From Oikopleura dioica (Eukaryota; Chordata; Appendicularia; Copelata; Oikopleuridae): a stretch of 64,000 bases of DNA. Of this stretch, positions 34,723-46,794 are shown piece by piece. Location of the stretch: assembly GCA_907165135.1 (NCBI GenBank), contig OU015568.1, positions 1,744,501 through 1,808,500 on the forward strand, written 5' to 3'. The position numbers and the translations under genes were made by a program. The notes under the pieces were generated by a model that worked only from the letters and a program-made list of their open reading frames with translations, was not told the origin of the DNA and did not search any database. Numbering within the stretch: the first letter of the stretch is position 1; the number at the start of each line of letters is the position of its first letter.

Positions 34723-36532
34723 ATGAAGCTTTTCAGTACTTTTTTCGCTTTTCAATCTTTTTCTTCTGCCGACCCAGCTGGACCTAGAGGAAGAACAACA
34801 TGTCAAGATTTTAAGATAGAGAAAAATGTCGATTACCCAGGTATAAATTATTTCTGCTATATAAACTCATCATTATAGCTTTAAAATCTGTAAGCGAGAA
34901 GTATGAAGTCGTTAGAGAACAAGTCAAGAGAAAAAATTAAGGGAACGACATTGCGTCAATCAGAATTTCTCCAGCAACTGGTCAAAGCGAATGCGAACAG
35001 AAATGCCGCTTGACCGTCGGCTGCGTTGGGTACACCCTCACCGGCCGACAGGCGATCCCTTCTCTTTCCAATCGCTGCTTCTTGAAATCCGATGTAAGCA
35101 CAAAATATGCTCGGCCTGGTTTAATTTCCGGAACGATGACGGATTTGAGCGAATATGAAGGAAACCCTTTTATGATCAACAATTGCAAGGCGATTCTGGC
35201 GGAGAGACATTGCTCTTTTAGAGCTTCTGACTGCTCTGCTAGTTTTTACGTAGATTCGTCTTCGTCAAGCTTTAGTGAAGAAGAGGAATGCTTGTTTGGA
35301 TATAAGAAGGACTCGATGGGTTGCGTGATGGATGCGTGCATTTGCAACAACGAATCAGAAGGAGAAGTCCACTATGGAGACATTGTTGTCAACAAGAAAA
35401 TGCAAACTATGATGGCCGCCCCGGATAATACCGAGGATATGAGAGCGGCTGATATCAGCGTTGCAAGATGGACCCAGTATAAGCAAGGTGAAAACTAACA
35501 ATGAAGAGGCTTTCTTATTATCTTTTCTTCCTCAGGAGGCAATGTATACATCCCTTACCGTATTTCCTACCTCGGAGCAGCGGGACAAACAGCTGCTCTC
35601 GCAGGGATGCGACTTTTGGAAGCCGGAACATGCCTTCGTTTCCGACAACGAAGCAATGAGCGAGACTTTATGGACTTCTTTGTTGGCGGCGGATGCTATT
35701 CTCCCGTCGGAAGACAAGGTATAAAAACCTCATAAAATGGCTCATTCCTTACAATTGAAGGAGGAGCGCAGCGAATCTCCCTGGGAAATGGTTGCAATTA
35801 TGACTATACGGCTGCTCATGAGATTATGCACTCTTTGGGTTTTTGGCACGAGCAAATGCGCCCTGATCGGGATTCATACGTCCAAGTATGGCTTATTCGG
35901 TTTTTGTCTTCTTAATTTAAGGTCAATATGCAAAACGTCTCCCCAGGAATGCGCTACAATTTCAACAAGATCCCAACTTCAAGCTGGAATTCCTTCGGTC
36001 AAGCTTTTGATGTCCGCTCAGTGATGCAATACAATGGCTATGCGTTCTCACAAAATGGCCAGCCAGTTTTGATTGACAGGGCTACTGGAAGACCGATCGG
36101 CTGGAACACAAAATTGACCGCTTCCGATTATGCGCAAATAAACGCACTCTACGGCTGTGGCTCTACTCCGACTCCCAGTCCAACAACGAGACCTACTGCT
36201 GCTCCGGGAACAACAACGAGAACAACGACAAGAGCCACAGCGCCTCCATCAACATGTTCTGATTACAGCGGCTACGAAGGCCAGTGTGCAACTTGGAGAG
36301 CATATGGATACTGTAGCTCCTACAGTAGAACTTCGATGGAATACTACTGCAAGAAGACTTGCGGTTTTTGCTCGGGCGGATCGGTAAAAATCACCAGCGA
36401 TAAGAAATATAAAGCTAAATTCAGTGCACCGATCAAAATCAATACTGCGCTTCATGGGCTGCCTCGGGCGAGTGCTCCAAAAACCCTGCTTACATGCTCC
36501 AGTCATGCAAAAAATCTTGCCGCCAATGCTAA
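34723..36532 (+). CDS. Astacin metalloprotease with N-terminal apple/PAN-like region and two ShK modules, 6 exons, 513 aa
   Basis: Secreted zinc protease. Exons 34723-34840, 34942-35487, 35536-35718, 35761-35885, 35922-36383, 36425-36532. Signal peptide (MKLFSTFFAFQSFSSA), a Cys-rich apple/PAN-like segment (SECEQKCRLTVGCVGYTLTG), then the M12A catalytic domain with the zinc site HEIMHSLGFWHEQ and Met-turn SVMQYNGYAF, so all three His, the catalytic Glu and the turn Met are intact. A Thr/Pro linker leads to two ShK/SXC modules, each with six Cys (CSDYSGYEGQC... CKKTCGFC; CTDQNQYCASW... CKKSCRQC). The family's usual propeptide Cys or Asp switch is not obvious. Poly(A) signal at 36559-36564. Preceded by a truncated copy of itself. 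Confidence 0.9.
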
Positions 36533-36593
36533 AAGAAACATTTCCTGACTATCATATCAATAAAAAACAAACCATATCCATTCGTTTATTCAG

Positions 36594-37044
36594 TTATCGT
36601 TGGCAAGTTTCGCTGAGCCGGGAGAAACTTGGACAGTTTCGTGTCGAACTGATTTTATTCTCTTGAGCTTTGGTCAAAGATTTGCTTCGGAAGAAAAGAA
36701 AAATGAGGAATTTCATCGTTTCTTGGTGATCAAATTTGAACAGGATCACTAGAATGAGAATTAGATTTGAAATTTTTCCATTTCTGAAAAACCATAAAAG
36801 AGTCAAACTATTTTGAGTATGGGGAAATTATTTTTGGACAAAGCGGCTTCCCTACAAAATTCTTTTTCAAGTGGTCGTACAAAGTGAATGATTTTAAAAT
36901 TCATAAAATAAAAAATCTCTAAAACTCACGTGAAGAGCAATAAATTCCAAGAAAAATTGAAAGAATGAGTCCGAAAGGGATGCAAAAGTAAAGTTCAAAA
37001 TTGGTATAAAATTTCAAGAATTCTTCGTGGTCCGCGCTTTCCAT
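36594..37044 (-). CDS. Possible small membrane protein, 2 exons, 89 aa
   Basis: Exons (minus) 36930-37044 and 36594-36748, phase 1, GT-AG. Starts MESADHEEFLKFYTNFELYF, has a membrane helix (IPFGLILSIFLGIYCSSLIL), a second hydrophobic patch (FLIFLFF) and a basic Ser-rich tail. Additional minus exons upstream (37146-37215, reading KKQYWFTAGDNYR) may belong to it or to another transcript, but I could not fit them in one frame. It overlaps the 3' end of the astacin transcript. Weak support. Confidence 0.35.
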
Positions 37045-37306
37045 CCTCTCTTTCTTGGCTGATGGAATGAATATGAAGCTGTTGATATTGTTCAGAGAGA
37101 AATGACTAATCTGATGGGCGAGGGAGGATTCTTACGGAGATTGAGCTCGGCTTATGACAGGAATGAGCTCGATAATTGTCACCGGCAGTAAACCAGTATT
37201 GTTTCTTCTGCATAAACAGTAACTTGATAAAATGGACCAAAAAGAAAACATGAATATAACGCTTGTTATGAAACAGACCTATTCAAATATACAGAAGTTT
37301 CAAAAA

Positions 37307-39271
37307 TTATTTAACATAAAACGGATTCTGGGAATTTCTCGGTGTTCGACTTAGAGATGGATCATGAGAGGGGCGTTCTTCAGTTGGTCGCTCGATGATA
37401 GAAAATCTGTTGTCGTAGAGATTCGAAAGTCGCGCGTGAAAAGAACTTCCGGTTTTTCTTCGTTGTCTTCGAAAAATATAATTTTAGGTTTGAAGAGTGG
37501 ATACTTTACCTTCTGGTGGGCGGCGTTCCATGCTGAGAATGTTGTCTCCTCATAACTGGAGGGGTTCTTCCTTGATTTATTTGAGCGGGCTGAAAAATGA
37601 TCCAATAGAAAAAATATTTAAATAATACCTGAGTGCCTGCAAGAGGAATACCAGATGAGTGAGGCTGAAGATTCTCCATTCCAATATGCGGGCTCAAAAG
37701 GTGCGGCAGAACTTGGGATGCTCGAGGAGAAATATAGTCATCTTCTTGTGCCAGAGCGGTTATCGACAAACTTCTTCCTGAAATCGAGATTTTTGCTAGA
37801 TTGAATTCTAGGGCCGCCTACTTTTATTTTCGTGAAGGTCCATTCTCGCTCGATTAAGTTCTTCTGCAATCAAATCTTCCTCTCCGTCAATTGTGTGCCC
37901 ATTGCCCCCGCCTGAACTACCAGCTGTACTTCCCCCTAAAAATCATAAATTCTTCTCCTTGTGTTCAAAATAATTTAGCCACCTGAGCTCACATCTGAAA
38001 GCCTCCTAGAAGTCAGCACAAATTCAACTTGAATGCGTCTTTTTTGTTCCAGCAAGGCCATAGCTTGTTCTGCTAAATGGCGTCTTTTCTCATTTGACTT
38101 GACGATCAGAACTTGGTTTTTGTGCATTTTTTCTTTATACGTTTCTACTAATCCTTCGTAGTAGGTGACCAAAATGAAGGCTAAAAATATGGTTCAAGAT
38201 TCAAAAATAGCAGCTGTTACCTAAAGAGTTGAAAATCCTCAGCATCCTAAAAGTCAGCATCAGAACCATTTTGATCTGCTCTGAACTCCCATGACTTGAA
38301 AAAATGAGCACAAAGGACATCAACCAACTGACCAATACCAGCATCGCATCCACCACTTCCATCTTTTTACTGAGCAAAGTCGGGACGCAAACAAGTTTAA
38401 TGACCACTTCCAAAAAGAAAATAGTCAAGAGACTGAAGGTTACAATTCCGAGCGAAAGCTTTGTCCAAGGTCAATCGGAAATTACCGTATTCTTTTCATT
38501 TCGGCAAAAGACGAAATTGACCTTTTCCATGCAGTTGTCAATGCAGAAAAAACTCCACAGTCAAAAGAAGGAGCTGTTGTTGTGACAATCGGAGCAGTAG
38601 TAGTAGGTAAAGAAGGAGTAGTCGTAAATAAAGTCGTATTTTCATTTTCATTCTCATTTTCAATCTCGATTTGTTCATCATCACAATGGCACGAATCCGT
38701 CTCGTAAATGTAAATGCCAAGGACGAGTTCAGAATAAACGAGGATCGTATCCAAAATGATGACGATAAAGAAAGCGAGGCGATATTTACGGTGTGTCATC
38801 AACGATTCGACAGAGTTTTTACTATCAGCCCATTTTTGAGCGAGCTTGGATGTGGACTTGGTCTCGATGCTTTCTGTTAGATTTTGTTCGGGATGCTCTG
38901 GCGACTCATCAAAATAGCTAGAGGAATCTAAAAGAGGTTTGTTTTTTGGCAAAAAGAAGGTTAAATTTAGAAAAAAAGACCCTTATTCTTGGTCATAAAA
39001 ATCAATTTCTGCACTTACAAAGCTCATTTCTCGTGTTTTTGTCCGTTTTTCTATGGACTCTTGGGGTTCTAGCGGCCTTGTTCAACTCTTGATCATCCGA
39101 CTCAATTTCACCATCACTTGATGTTTCGAAAACTTGATCATTTACTTGAGGGGTGCTTTTCGGAATCGCAATTACTAAAAAGATTGATTTACAAAAGACC
39201 TGGGTCTGTACCTGAAAGTCGTTTCTTGATGCTATTCCAGCCGGCTTTTGCGAAACTCTTTCTTCTCCCAT
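37307..39271 (-). CDS. Hv1-type voltage-sensor (proton channel-like) protein, 8 exons, 521 aa
   Basis: Exons (minus) 39019-39271, 38554-38927, 38221-38458, 37983-38180, 37822-37935, 37629-37777, 37510-37589, 37307-37466. The voltage-sensor domain matches HVCN1: S1 LAFFIVIILDTILVYSELVL has the Asp (ILD) that acts as the proton filter; S2 GIVTFSLLTIFFLEVVIKL; S3 KKMEVVDAMLVLVSWLMSFV with its Asp; S4 MVLMLTFRMLRIFNSL. A helical segment rich in Lys/Arg/Gln follows (EKRRHLAEQAMALLEQKRRI), as in the Hv1 coiled coil. Unusual points are a long S1-S2 loop rich in Asn/Glu and Thr, S4 with only two of three arginines, and a ~200-residue Ser/Pro/Arg-rich C-terminal tail. Hv1 channels extrude protons on depolarisation; selectivity here is inferred. 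The boundary of intron 2 (38459-38553) is my best fit. Confidence 0.75.
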
Positions 39272-39927
39272 TGCTTTCTTTTTTCTTCTCTAATTCGATG
39301 CTTTCACTCGAAGATGGAGCTACTGACATTTACTGTAACAAACCACGAAATTCCGAGTCTCCTTGGCGAAAGTCCTTTCTTTGAAAACAGAATCTTCCTA
39401 ACAGCGAGTATTTTTCAAGAATTCTGAAATTTGCGCTACCGTAAAGTTCCCCGTTCGATGGGAAAGTCATTCGCAAATTATATGCCCTAGCTTTGAGAGA
39501 ATTAATAGAAGGCAAATTATTTATTCCAAGACAGTGCGGAAATGAGAGAAGCGAAATTTCTGTCAGCAGCCATTTCCATAACGCGCGCCTAAGGCGTTTT
39601 TAACGTAAGAAATTTATTGGAACGGGAAAGAACTTGACTCACTTGCGTAGATCAATTATTCGGGTCAGACAGTTTCAGTGGGAAATATCTTGACCTCGTG
39701 ATTCTATAAAAATTGTAGAAGAGAGCAAAAAAGATCGGATTTTCAGTTTTTCTATTGGATTCCAAAATTTGGAAAAAAAAAACTGGCATATCAGCAAAAA
39801 AGCCACTTCCGAACACGTCTTTAAGACTGACCCTGCATCGCTTATGACTTCGCCGGGGGCAAGTTTCTGTTCTAGTGCTCTGTGACCGCGCGATTCCCAA
39901 AGGTTGTGTTTTCATTAGTACTGTCGA

Positions 39928-41876
39928 ATGAGAAACACGAATCTCACATATTTCATTTTCGGCGCATTGACCTATCAAGTTTTCTTTATTTTTTTCAAGA
40001 GCGCCTTATTCGATGCTGAGCCAAAATTTTTAAGAGAGAATGCTGCTGTTAGAAAAAACATTCCCTGTCCACAGAAACAAGCAGTTCACGCCAGGCATAA
40101 AAGAGAAACTGAAGAAGAATCGAAGACGATCAAATTGGCAAAGCTCGACCCAATTGATTTTTCCGAATACGCGCTGAAGCGAGCTAGAGTCAAGTTCTAC
40201 CTCGAACGAGCTTACAACCCAAGAAATGAATCAAACGGAAAATGGTACGGAACAAAACCCTTGTTTCTTCGAGAAGAGTGCCGCTGCAATCGTCCGGAAA
40301 ATTTCGGCAAATCTTACAACTACCAGCGAATGTTTTCAGAAGAAATAAATCAAAAATATACGACAGAAAATGAAATACGAAAAGAGCAATATTCAAATTT
40401 CCTGAAAGACAATCGTTTCTCCGAAATGGCATATCCGATGATTCGTCGAACTCCTTTCAACCCGATCGAAGTGCCGGTTTTTGGCCTGACTGTTCATCCT
40501 TACGAATCGATCATCATTCCAATAAAATTTCATTTGGAAGAGAGCGAAATGATCCAGTTTGATGTCGACTGCAGATTTTGCGTTTGGGGATTTGATCCTG
40601 CCAGGCGATGGAGAAATGTGACTGATGCGAATAAATTGACGAAGAAAATCAGGCTTTTTGTTGAAGAGTACGACGCGAGGCCTTTGATTGATATTGTCGT
40701 TGTGACGATGAAGAGACAACTGACGGGGGAAGAATTTGAAGCGAGATTTCCAGGTTTGAGCTTGAGAGCTTTATATCTGATAATTTGCGATTCTAGTGAC
40801 GTATAAAACGATGCCAATGCCAATTCTCACCACCAGAAGCACCAATAAATTCCACGATATGGTTACAATCGTGACAAAAACTTTCATGCGCTACCCCTGC
40901 CTTGAACGTCTTCTCGATTCGATAAACAAATTTTACCCAGGGACTCAAGTAATCGTCGCTGATGATACTCCAACAGAGCATTACAAGAAGCTAGATACGT
41001 TCAAATATCCATTTGTCAAGCAACACAAAATGCCTGCTAATGCCGGCTTTTTTGCTGGAAGAGCTTTAGGAAACGGTTCGGAAAATCTTTTAGACAATTA
41101 AAATCGATATTTTCTGAACCCAAAAATCAGCGATTTCGCAAGTCATGACTGAATATTTTATCACCATGGATGACGACTTTTTGGTAACAGAGGAAACGAA
41201 ACTTGAAGAGCTCTTGAAAATTATCGATGAAAGTGGCTACGATATAATTGGAGGCGGAGTAGCAAGAAACAACGACGAAAAACAAACTTGGGACAAGATG
41301 GGAAGATTCGACATAAAACGCGATGAATATGGGTTTTGCTACTATCGAGGTGCTTTTCAAATCAGACCACCTCCAAGTCTCCCGGGTTGTCGAACGAGGG
41401 ACATTGTGAAAAATTACTTTATCGGTCGAGTTGCTACGACGGGGACAGTAAGAATGGATCCGCATTTTGCCAGAACAGGACATAAGGAGTTCTTTTTGGA
41501 TGCGCTTGGAGAACTGAGAATCGCTAGGTGAGTTTAAAATTTGATCCAAAGAAGGCCAACTACATTTATCTTTAAGGTGAATCAAAATCTTGTATATTAA
41601 AAAAATCAGAAGTATTTCTTGAATATCATTATTATGGTTTTGGGATTAAGACTTAATCATTCAAGCTGTTTTTACGAGAATTTTAGTTGTGATGGCGTTG
41701 CTCCTGTTCTCCACGATCCGGAAGGATGCGATGGTCGATCAGAAGAATACAGCAAGTTTCGATTCCCCGAAAGATCAGAAGAAGAGCAGACCGAATATCG
41801 CTTTCAAAACGACAAACTGTGGTACCATAGAAACTATCTCAAATGCTATCAAGAACAGTATCCCTCAACAATTTAA
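39928..41876 (+). CDS. Beta-1,4-N-acetylgalactosaminyltransferase-like enzyme (GT12), 4 exons, 561 aa
   Basis: Type II Golgi protein resembling B4GALNT1/2, which add GalNAc to glycolipids or glycans. Exons 39928-40753, 40797-41069, 41131-41527, 41687-41876. N-terminal anchor (YFIFGALTYQVFFIFFKSALF) after a short cytoplasmic end. GT12 features: VTIVTKTFMRYPCLERLLDS, VIVADDTP, MPANAGFFAGRAL, the DxD-containing TEYFITMDDDFLV, IIGGGVARN, and DPHFARTGHKEFFLDALGEL. The 41070-41130 intron begins with GA (TTAG then GAAACGG) and is needed to join GRAL to AISQVMTEY. Poly(A) signal 41921-41926, only ~30 bases from that of the convergent TauD-like gene. Acceptor not predictable. Confidence 0.88.
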
Positions 41877-42016
41877 ACTTTTGACCTAGCCTTTTTCAAT
41901 TAGGCCTCTAGAATTCTGCTAATAAAGAAAAGAACTCGTACATGAATGTGAACTTTATTGACCAAAAAAATCTTTTTCAAAAAGGGCGGGGGAAGCAAAA
42001 GCAGGGATAAAACAAA

Positions 42017-43660
42017 TCACCATGCATCGTCTTTCTGGCCCAAGCGCTTGTACATTTGGCCGAGGATGACTCCGAGTTCACGCTGCTCGCCCTCGGCGAG
42101 ACTGAATGGGAGGCGGCCGTGGGCAAATCGGTAGTTGCAGATGGCGGCGATGTCTCCTTTTTGCCAGGCGAGTGGGATGCCGTGGTTTTCGTAGACGTCG
42201 ACGAAGGTTTGGAGCTCTACAGATTTAGAATTAAGGGACTACAACGATAAACCAAGCAGATCGTTACATTAAGATTAATCAAAAATATCTAAACGCCGAA
42301 AGAGTACGACTCTTATGGTTTCTTAAAAATCATGAGTGCATTACGCACTCTTAAAAGTATTTTACGGTAAAATTTTTACCTTCTCTTGTCATTTCACTGT
42401 CATCGCCAAAAGTAATTGCCAGTGGTCGTTCCTCCTCAGTCGCTCCTTCAAAAGTCTTCATGTACGGTTTCTCCATTACTGTTGGCCACTGATCGAACCA
42501 GGCGCTATGGTCGGCGATTGCGGAGTAGAGGAGATTTCGATTCGACTGAGGGTGGTATTCGAAGCCGGAAATGTAGCATTTTGTCTTCATGTATCCATTT
42601 TCGCCCCAGGAGACTTCCAGACCCTTTGCTTTTGCTCTTCTTTCTGCTTCTTTTGGGCAGTCGGTCATGAAGGAGCTAGGGAGGAGCGATGAGGAATGAA
42701 TTAAAATGAGAATGGTTACTATTGCCAGTGATTGTAGACACCATCCATATTTGAGTAGCGCTCTTTATTCGTGAGACATCGGATGTAGCAGATTCCTTTG
42801 TTTTTGAGCTTCTGGCCGAATTCTGTTGCTAGGATATCATCCGTAGCGCTAGAATAACATTTAGTAGGGTTCAAAATACTCTCAAATAAGCGCATACCCG
42901 AAATTTTCCGAAACAAAAGTAGCTCCACGAAGAGGATCTTCAGGGTCTTCTATGGCTTCCCGGCAGCAGAAAGCAATACCGTTGACAGATTCGTTTACGT
43001 AGGCCATTTCGTGATGGAAGTGAAGCCAAGCTTCTTTTGGCGCGCCGATTTCGTAAACATTGGGGATTATTCCTGTTACAGAGGTCAAAATCAACCACGA
43101 TCGGACCATCCAAATTTGGCAAAAGTCCTTTTGCGAATCCTTGTTTACTTAGAATTTGATTGTCGATTCTTTTTGACCTCTTGCCTTTTCTAGCATTGGC
43201 CCCGGCTTCGTACTTCGAGAGGGAGGGAAAGATGAATTCGGCCCAAAGTTTCATGGCTTCCAAATTGTCGCCCATTTCGCGGTTTCCGCGGAGGAGAACT
43301 AGTCCGACTTCGTCAAAGACTTTTCTCATTTTTCGGGCAAGCTGTTTCCATGGCTTTTGGAATTTTGAACCCAAGATTAAGGGCGTCGCCGAATGAACAA
43401 ATATTATTTGCCCTCAATTCGACCCTGTTATTGACTTGTTCTTTTCAAAGCCTTGCCTGAGGATTTCCTTTTGGTCCATCTGCCATATTTTCATTTGTTG
43501 TGTCAATGATGTATTTTTCCGAGTTGATGACTTCCTTCTCTCGCCAAAAGACGGGAACAATCGGGTTGACTTCGAAGTTATGATTGGAAATCTTTCTGGC
43601 TGGTGGACGAACTGCAGTAGCCGCAGCGCGGAGTCGACGGGTAAAAAGTCGAGCACACAT
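42017..43660 (-). CDS. TauD/TfdA-like Fe(II)/2-oxoglutarate dioxygenase, 6 exons, 425 aa
   Basis: Exons (minus) ~43447-43660, ~43149-43412, 42898-43072, 42720-42848, 42380-42675, 42017-42216. A basic N terminus (MCARLFTRRLRAAATAVRPP) suggests mitochondrial import. The fold is the clavaminate-synthase-like TauD family: VFDEVGLVLLRGN, iron ligands in WLHFHHEMAYV (H-x-E), and the distal His and 2-oxoglutarate Arg in YRFAHGRLPF. The first intron is very short (~34 bases) and fits only a GA-type start, so that joint is tentative; the other introns are GT-AG. The substrate is unknown; the nearest familiar relatives hydroxylate small acids or amines. Poly(A) signal at 41954-41959 (minus). Confidence 0.78.
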
Positions 43661-43880
43661 TTTCCGAAATCTGAAAAGCTTAAACTGAAACAGAGACAAA
43701 AAAGGATCAACAAGAAACAGACTGATTCTAGAGCAGTAATTTTTCTAAGAAATGGACGAAGTAATCAATGAAGTCCAAGAAATGCTCAATTTCGTTGATT
43801 TTTAAGGGTGTCAACAAGGATTTTCAGCATAAAGTCTCGAATAACTGCGATCTCTTTTTTGCTCGAGTTCATGAAAATAC

Positions 43881-44162
43881 GGGTGGCGGGCGGCTTCGTT
43901 CGCAAAGGCCATTTTGCGAACGGCGTTCGCAAATTACGAACGGCGTTCGCAAAATCGAAAAATTTTTGCCCGAAAATCGTTCACAACTTTTTTCAAAATG
44001 TGTCCCAGCGGTAGAAAAAGACTGCTCCTGCCAAGCCAATGAGTTCTCTCCAAGAAAATGCGCGAAGCGCACACTCATGGCAAGATTTTTTTTTCGTTGC
44101 GAACGGCGTTCGCAAGATTACGAACGGCGTTCGCAAATTGCGAACGAAGCCGCCCTACACCC
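43881..44162. mobile_element. Non-autonomous transposon, 282 bp, with tandem 15-base palindromes
   Basis: Ends GGGTGGCGGGCGGCTTCGTTC and the near-complement at 44142-44162 form inverted repeats of ~25 bases with two mismatches. The direct repeat GAAAATAC flanks it at 43873-43880 and 44163-44170 (8 bases). Two copies at each end of the palindrome GCGAACGGCGTTCGC are present. Interior non-coding. An 8-base duplication suggests a hAT-like mechanism, though the palindromic array resembles the other elements in this window. Confidence 0.85.
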
Positions 44163-44170
44163 GAAAATAC

Positions 44171-45576
44171 TAACAGAGTCCGACTCCCACTAATTAGCGC
44201 AAATAATTTTTCAAGAAAATGAATGATTCTGCTAATTTTAAATTATTATTTGAGCACTGGACTTTCTACTCAATAACACCAAGGCGATTTTCGAATGTTC
44301 GAGCGACAACTCCCCATTTTTCTTGAGGCGGAAAACGCCTTCTTTTTTCTCTTTGCTCACATGAAAGAAGACCTCTTAAAAACTCGTGATGTGAAATTGA
44401 ATGTGATGCAAGAAATCTTAAATACGGCCTGGAAATGACGAAAAATCGTCTCATCCCTTTTAAAATTGCATCAGAACGAGAATTTTGGCCTGGGGCCCTC
44501 TTGTCCTTGATACATTTTTGCAAGGACATTCGTTTTAAAATTTTTGAAATCAAAATTTTTGCCAGCAATAATCTCTTAAATTCACGGGAATAATGGCAAT
44601 GAGATTCCCACTGACCAGGTTAAATGTTTACTCTCTAAGTTTGAATTCTTTTTCTCCGATCACCCCCCGATCATGAACGTAAAGCGTGACAGCCCTAGAA
44701 CAGTACGTTCCAAAATTTTCTAGTTTCTTCATTTCCTAATTTGGCCACTCAATTTTAATGATGATTCTAGCAAAAATATTCATGATAATCGATTTCTTGA
44801 GGCAATTGCTCAAGACCCAGCCGAAAAACCGATTTCATTCCTCTTTTCTAGCTCTAGAATTATGTAACTGATAGAGGAGCTAGATTATAAAGCGGTTATG
44901 CAACACAATCGGGCCATTTTACTATCAGACTGAAAGAAAAATGGCCAAAACAGTAAATTAGATATCTCAGACATTTGATTGTTTCAGTCTAGTACTTTTA
45001 AACAATAATCTTTTCGTTGATTCTTATAACAAACAACAAACCTTGAACCGTGGTGGATCTCTTTTGGGTCTAAAGAATAGTTCACCTGAGATCTTGGTGG
45101 AGAGTTCTGACTGAAATGGAAGGCGTCTGAAGTCTTTATATGGAAAGTCCAGACAGTTAGACATAATTCGAATTATCAAGTCTATGCGCGACCAATAACC
45201 TTATTGACTTAATTTGTGATTTTTGTCGAGAATCGACGATGGAATTTGCAATCGGATCATTTTTCTCCTTCTCTTCTCACGTGAAACAGAAGGAAACAAA
45301 GCGTAACAATGGAATGTTGTTGATTTGTCGTTGCTGAATTGTTTATTTCTAAATGCAAAATTCGCAACCGCAAGGATCGGGAAAACCAGCTCAGAATTTC
45401 GACATTTTGCGGTGTTGAATATTCGAATTCGAGGACCGATAAACTGCGCGTTTTCCGATAGTCGGCGGCATAACCCAGCAGAGTTTAATTTTTTGGATCA
45501 ACCCTCTTCGGCGGCTTTTCAGCCAACAGGTTTGGAAGAGAGAAAAGCGCTAGAATAACATGTTTTAGGATCCAGA
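44171..45576. other. Intergenic, nothing recognised
   Basis: No frame with domain, signal or splice support. AT-rich to ~45200, then a more balanced stretch before the ZP gene start at 45577. A possible trans-splice or cis acceptor (TTTTAG) lies a few bases before that start. Confidence 0.5.
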
Positions 45577-46794
45577 ATGAAACTCCGCTTAGGCTTATTG
45601 GCATGGGCCGGGGCGCTAGATCCGGCTTGGAATCCGGATCGGCCCCTGCGCAATACGCGACCGTCGAGCGCCTTCACGGCAATGTCCGACATTTTGGACC
45701 GGCGTCGATACGACAAGGACCTCTATGATCGCCTTGATCAGCGATTTTTCAGAAACGGAAATGCCACTGGCTTTGCCTGGCCCGGTCAGCTCGACGCTGC
45801 TGGTGAGCTCACTGCTCAGGTAAGAAACAATCGCGAATCTGTGAAAATAAAGCGATTTTATAGGATTACTTGGTCGAATGCGGTCAAAGTGAAATGTTTT
45901 TCGCCGCTCGAACCGACTCTTACGATGCATTCAACGTTGTCAACGCCGCCGACTTCACCCTTAACGACTGGCGATGCAATGGCAACTCGACAAATCTCGA
46001 ATGGGTCGGAATCGACGACGGAGCAGGAGGACAGATCGAAGTCATCTTCGCCTCGATCCCACTTGACAGTTGCAATACTACTGTCAGCTTTGATGCAGAT
46101 ACCAACGAGCTTGTCTTCTCCAACACGATCATGAACGGTGCTTTTGCTATCCACCAGGACGACAACGATGCGACCAACGGTGTTCATGGCGGTATCACAA
46201 CAACTGTAAGTGTTTTCATGATCGATAGAAAATAATCTTTCGTAGTCCGTCATTGACTTTGGCGTCAGCTGCCGATACACCGCTGTCTACAACGATGTCG
46301 GTCTTGCCATGGAAACGGAGCACGCTGACATCAACCAGGTCATCAACGTTTTCGAATCAAACACCTTCGACTTCGCGATCAACTTCGTTGCTCCTGATGT
46401 CTCTGCACGAATGGGAGGCAATACTTCCTTTGTTGATGTTCCCGTTGCCGAGTACAACGTCGGTGATGCTGCTTACTTCTTCGTCGAGATGGAGCATCCA
46501 AACGAAAAGCTCTACTTGGAAGTCATCAGCTGCACTATGATCTCTGGCCATACTGACAACATGAACTACACGATCATCGACAACCAGTGCGTGGACCCGT
46601 ACACCAACACTAACTTGATCGATCAATACGAGCCCTACAAATCCCTCATCTCCTTCACCATGTTCGAGTTTGTCTCCGACATTCCCGACTTGGAACAACA
46701 ACAGAACGATCTTCACTGCTCGATTCGACTTTGCTTGAAGGACCCACAAGCTGCTGAGGAAATGTGCCCCAGCAACACAGCCAACTGTCTCTAG
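45577..46794 (+). CDS. Secreted ZP-domain-like protein, 3 exons, 377 aa
   Basis: Exons 45577-45819, 45864-46205, 46246-46794, phase 0, GT-AG. Signal peptide (MKLRLGLLAWAGALDP). From residue ~82 the sequence has a ZP-N pattern: DYLVECGQSEMFF, a long beta-strand region with paired Cys (DWRCNG, DSCNTTVSF), HGGITTTSVIDFGVSCRY, then a ZP-C half with YNVGDAAYFFVEMEHPNEKL, EVISCTM, DNQCVDPY, FTMFEFVSD, LHCSIRLCL and a final CPSNTANC. No membrane anchor or furin site is seen, so it may be released into an extracellular layer as formed. ZP proteins polymerise into matrices. Exon codon use is more GC-rich than its neighbours, suggesting high expression. Confidence 0.8.

Noticed and set aside
43768-44193. 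Arg-rich frames with NGVRK repeats
   Set aside because: They read through the 282-bp element and its palindromes.
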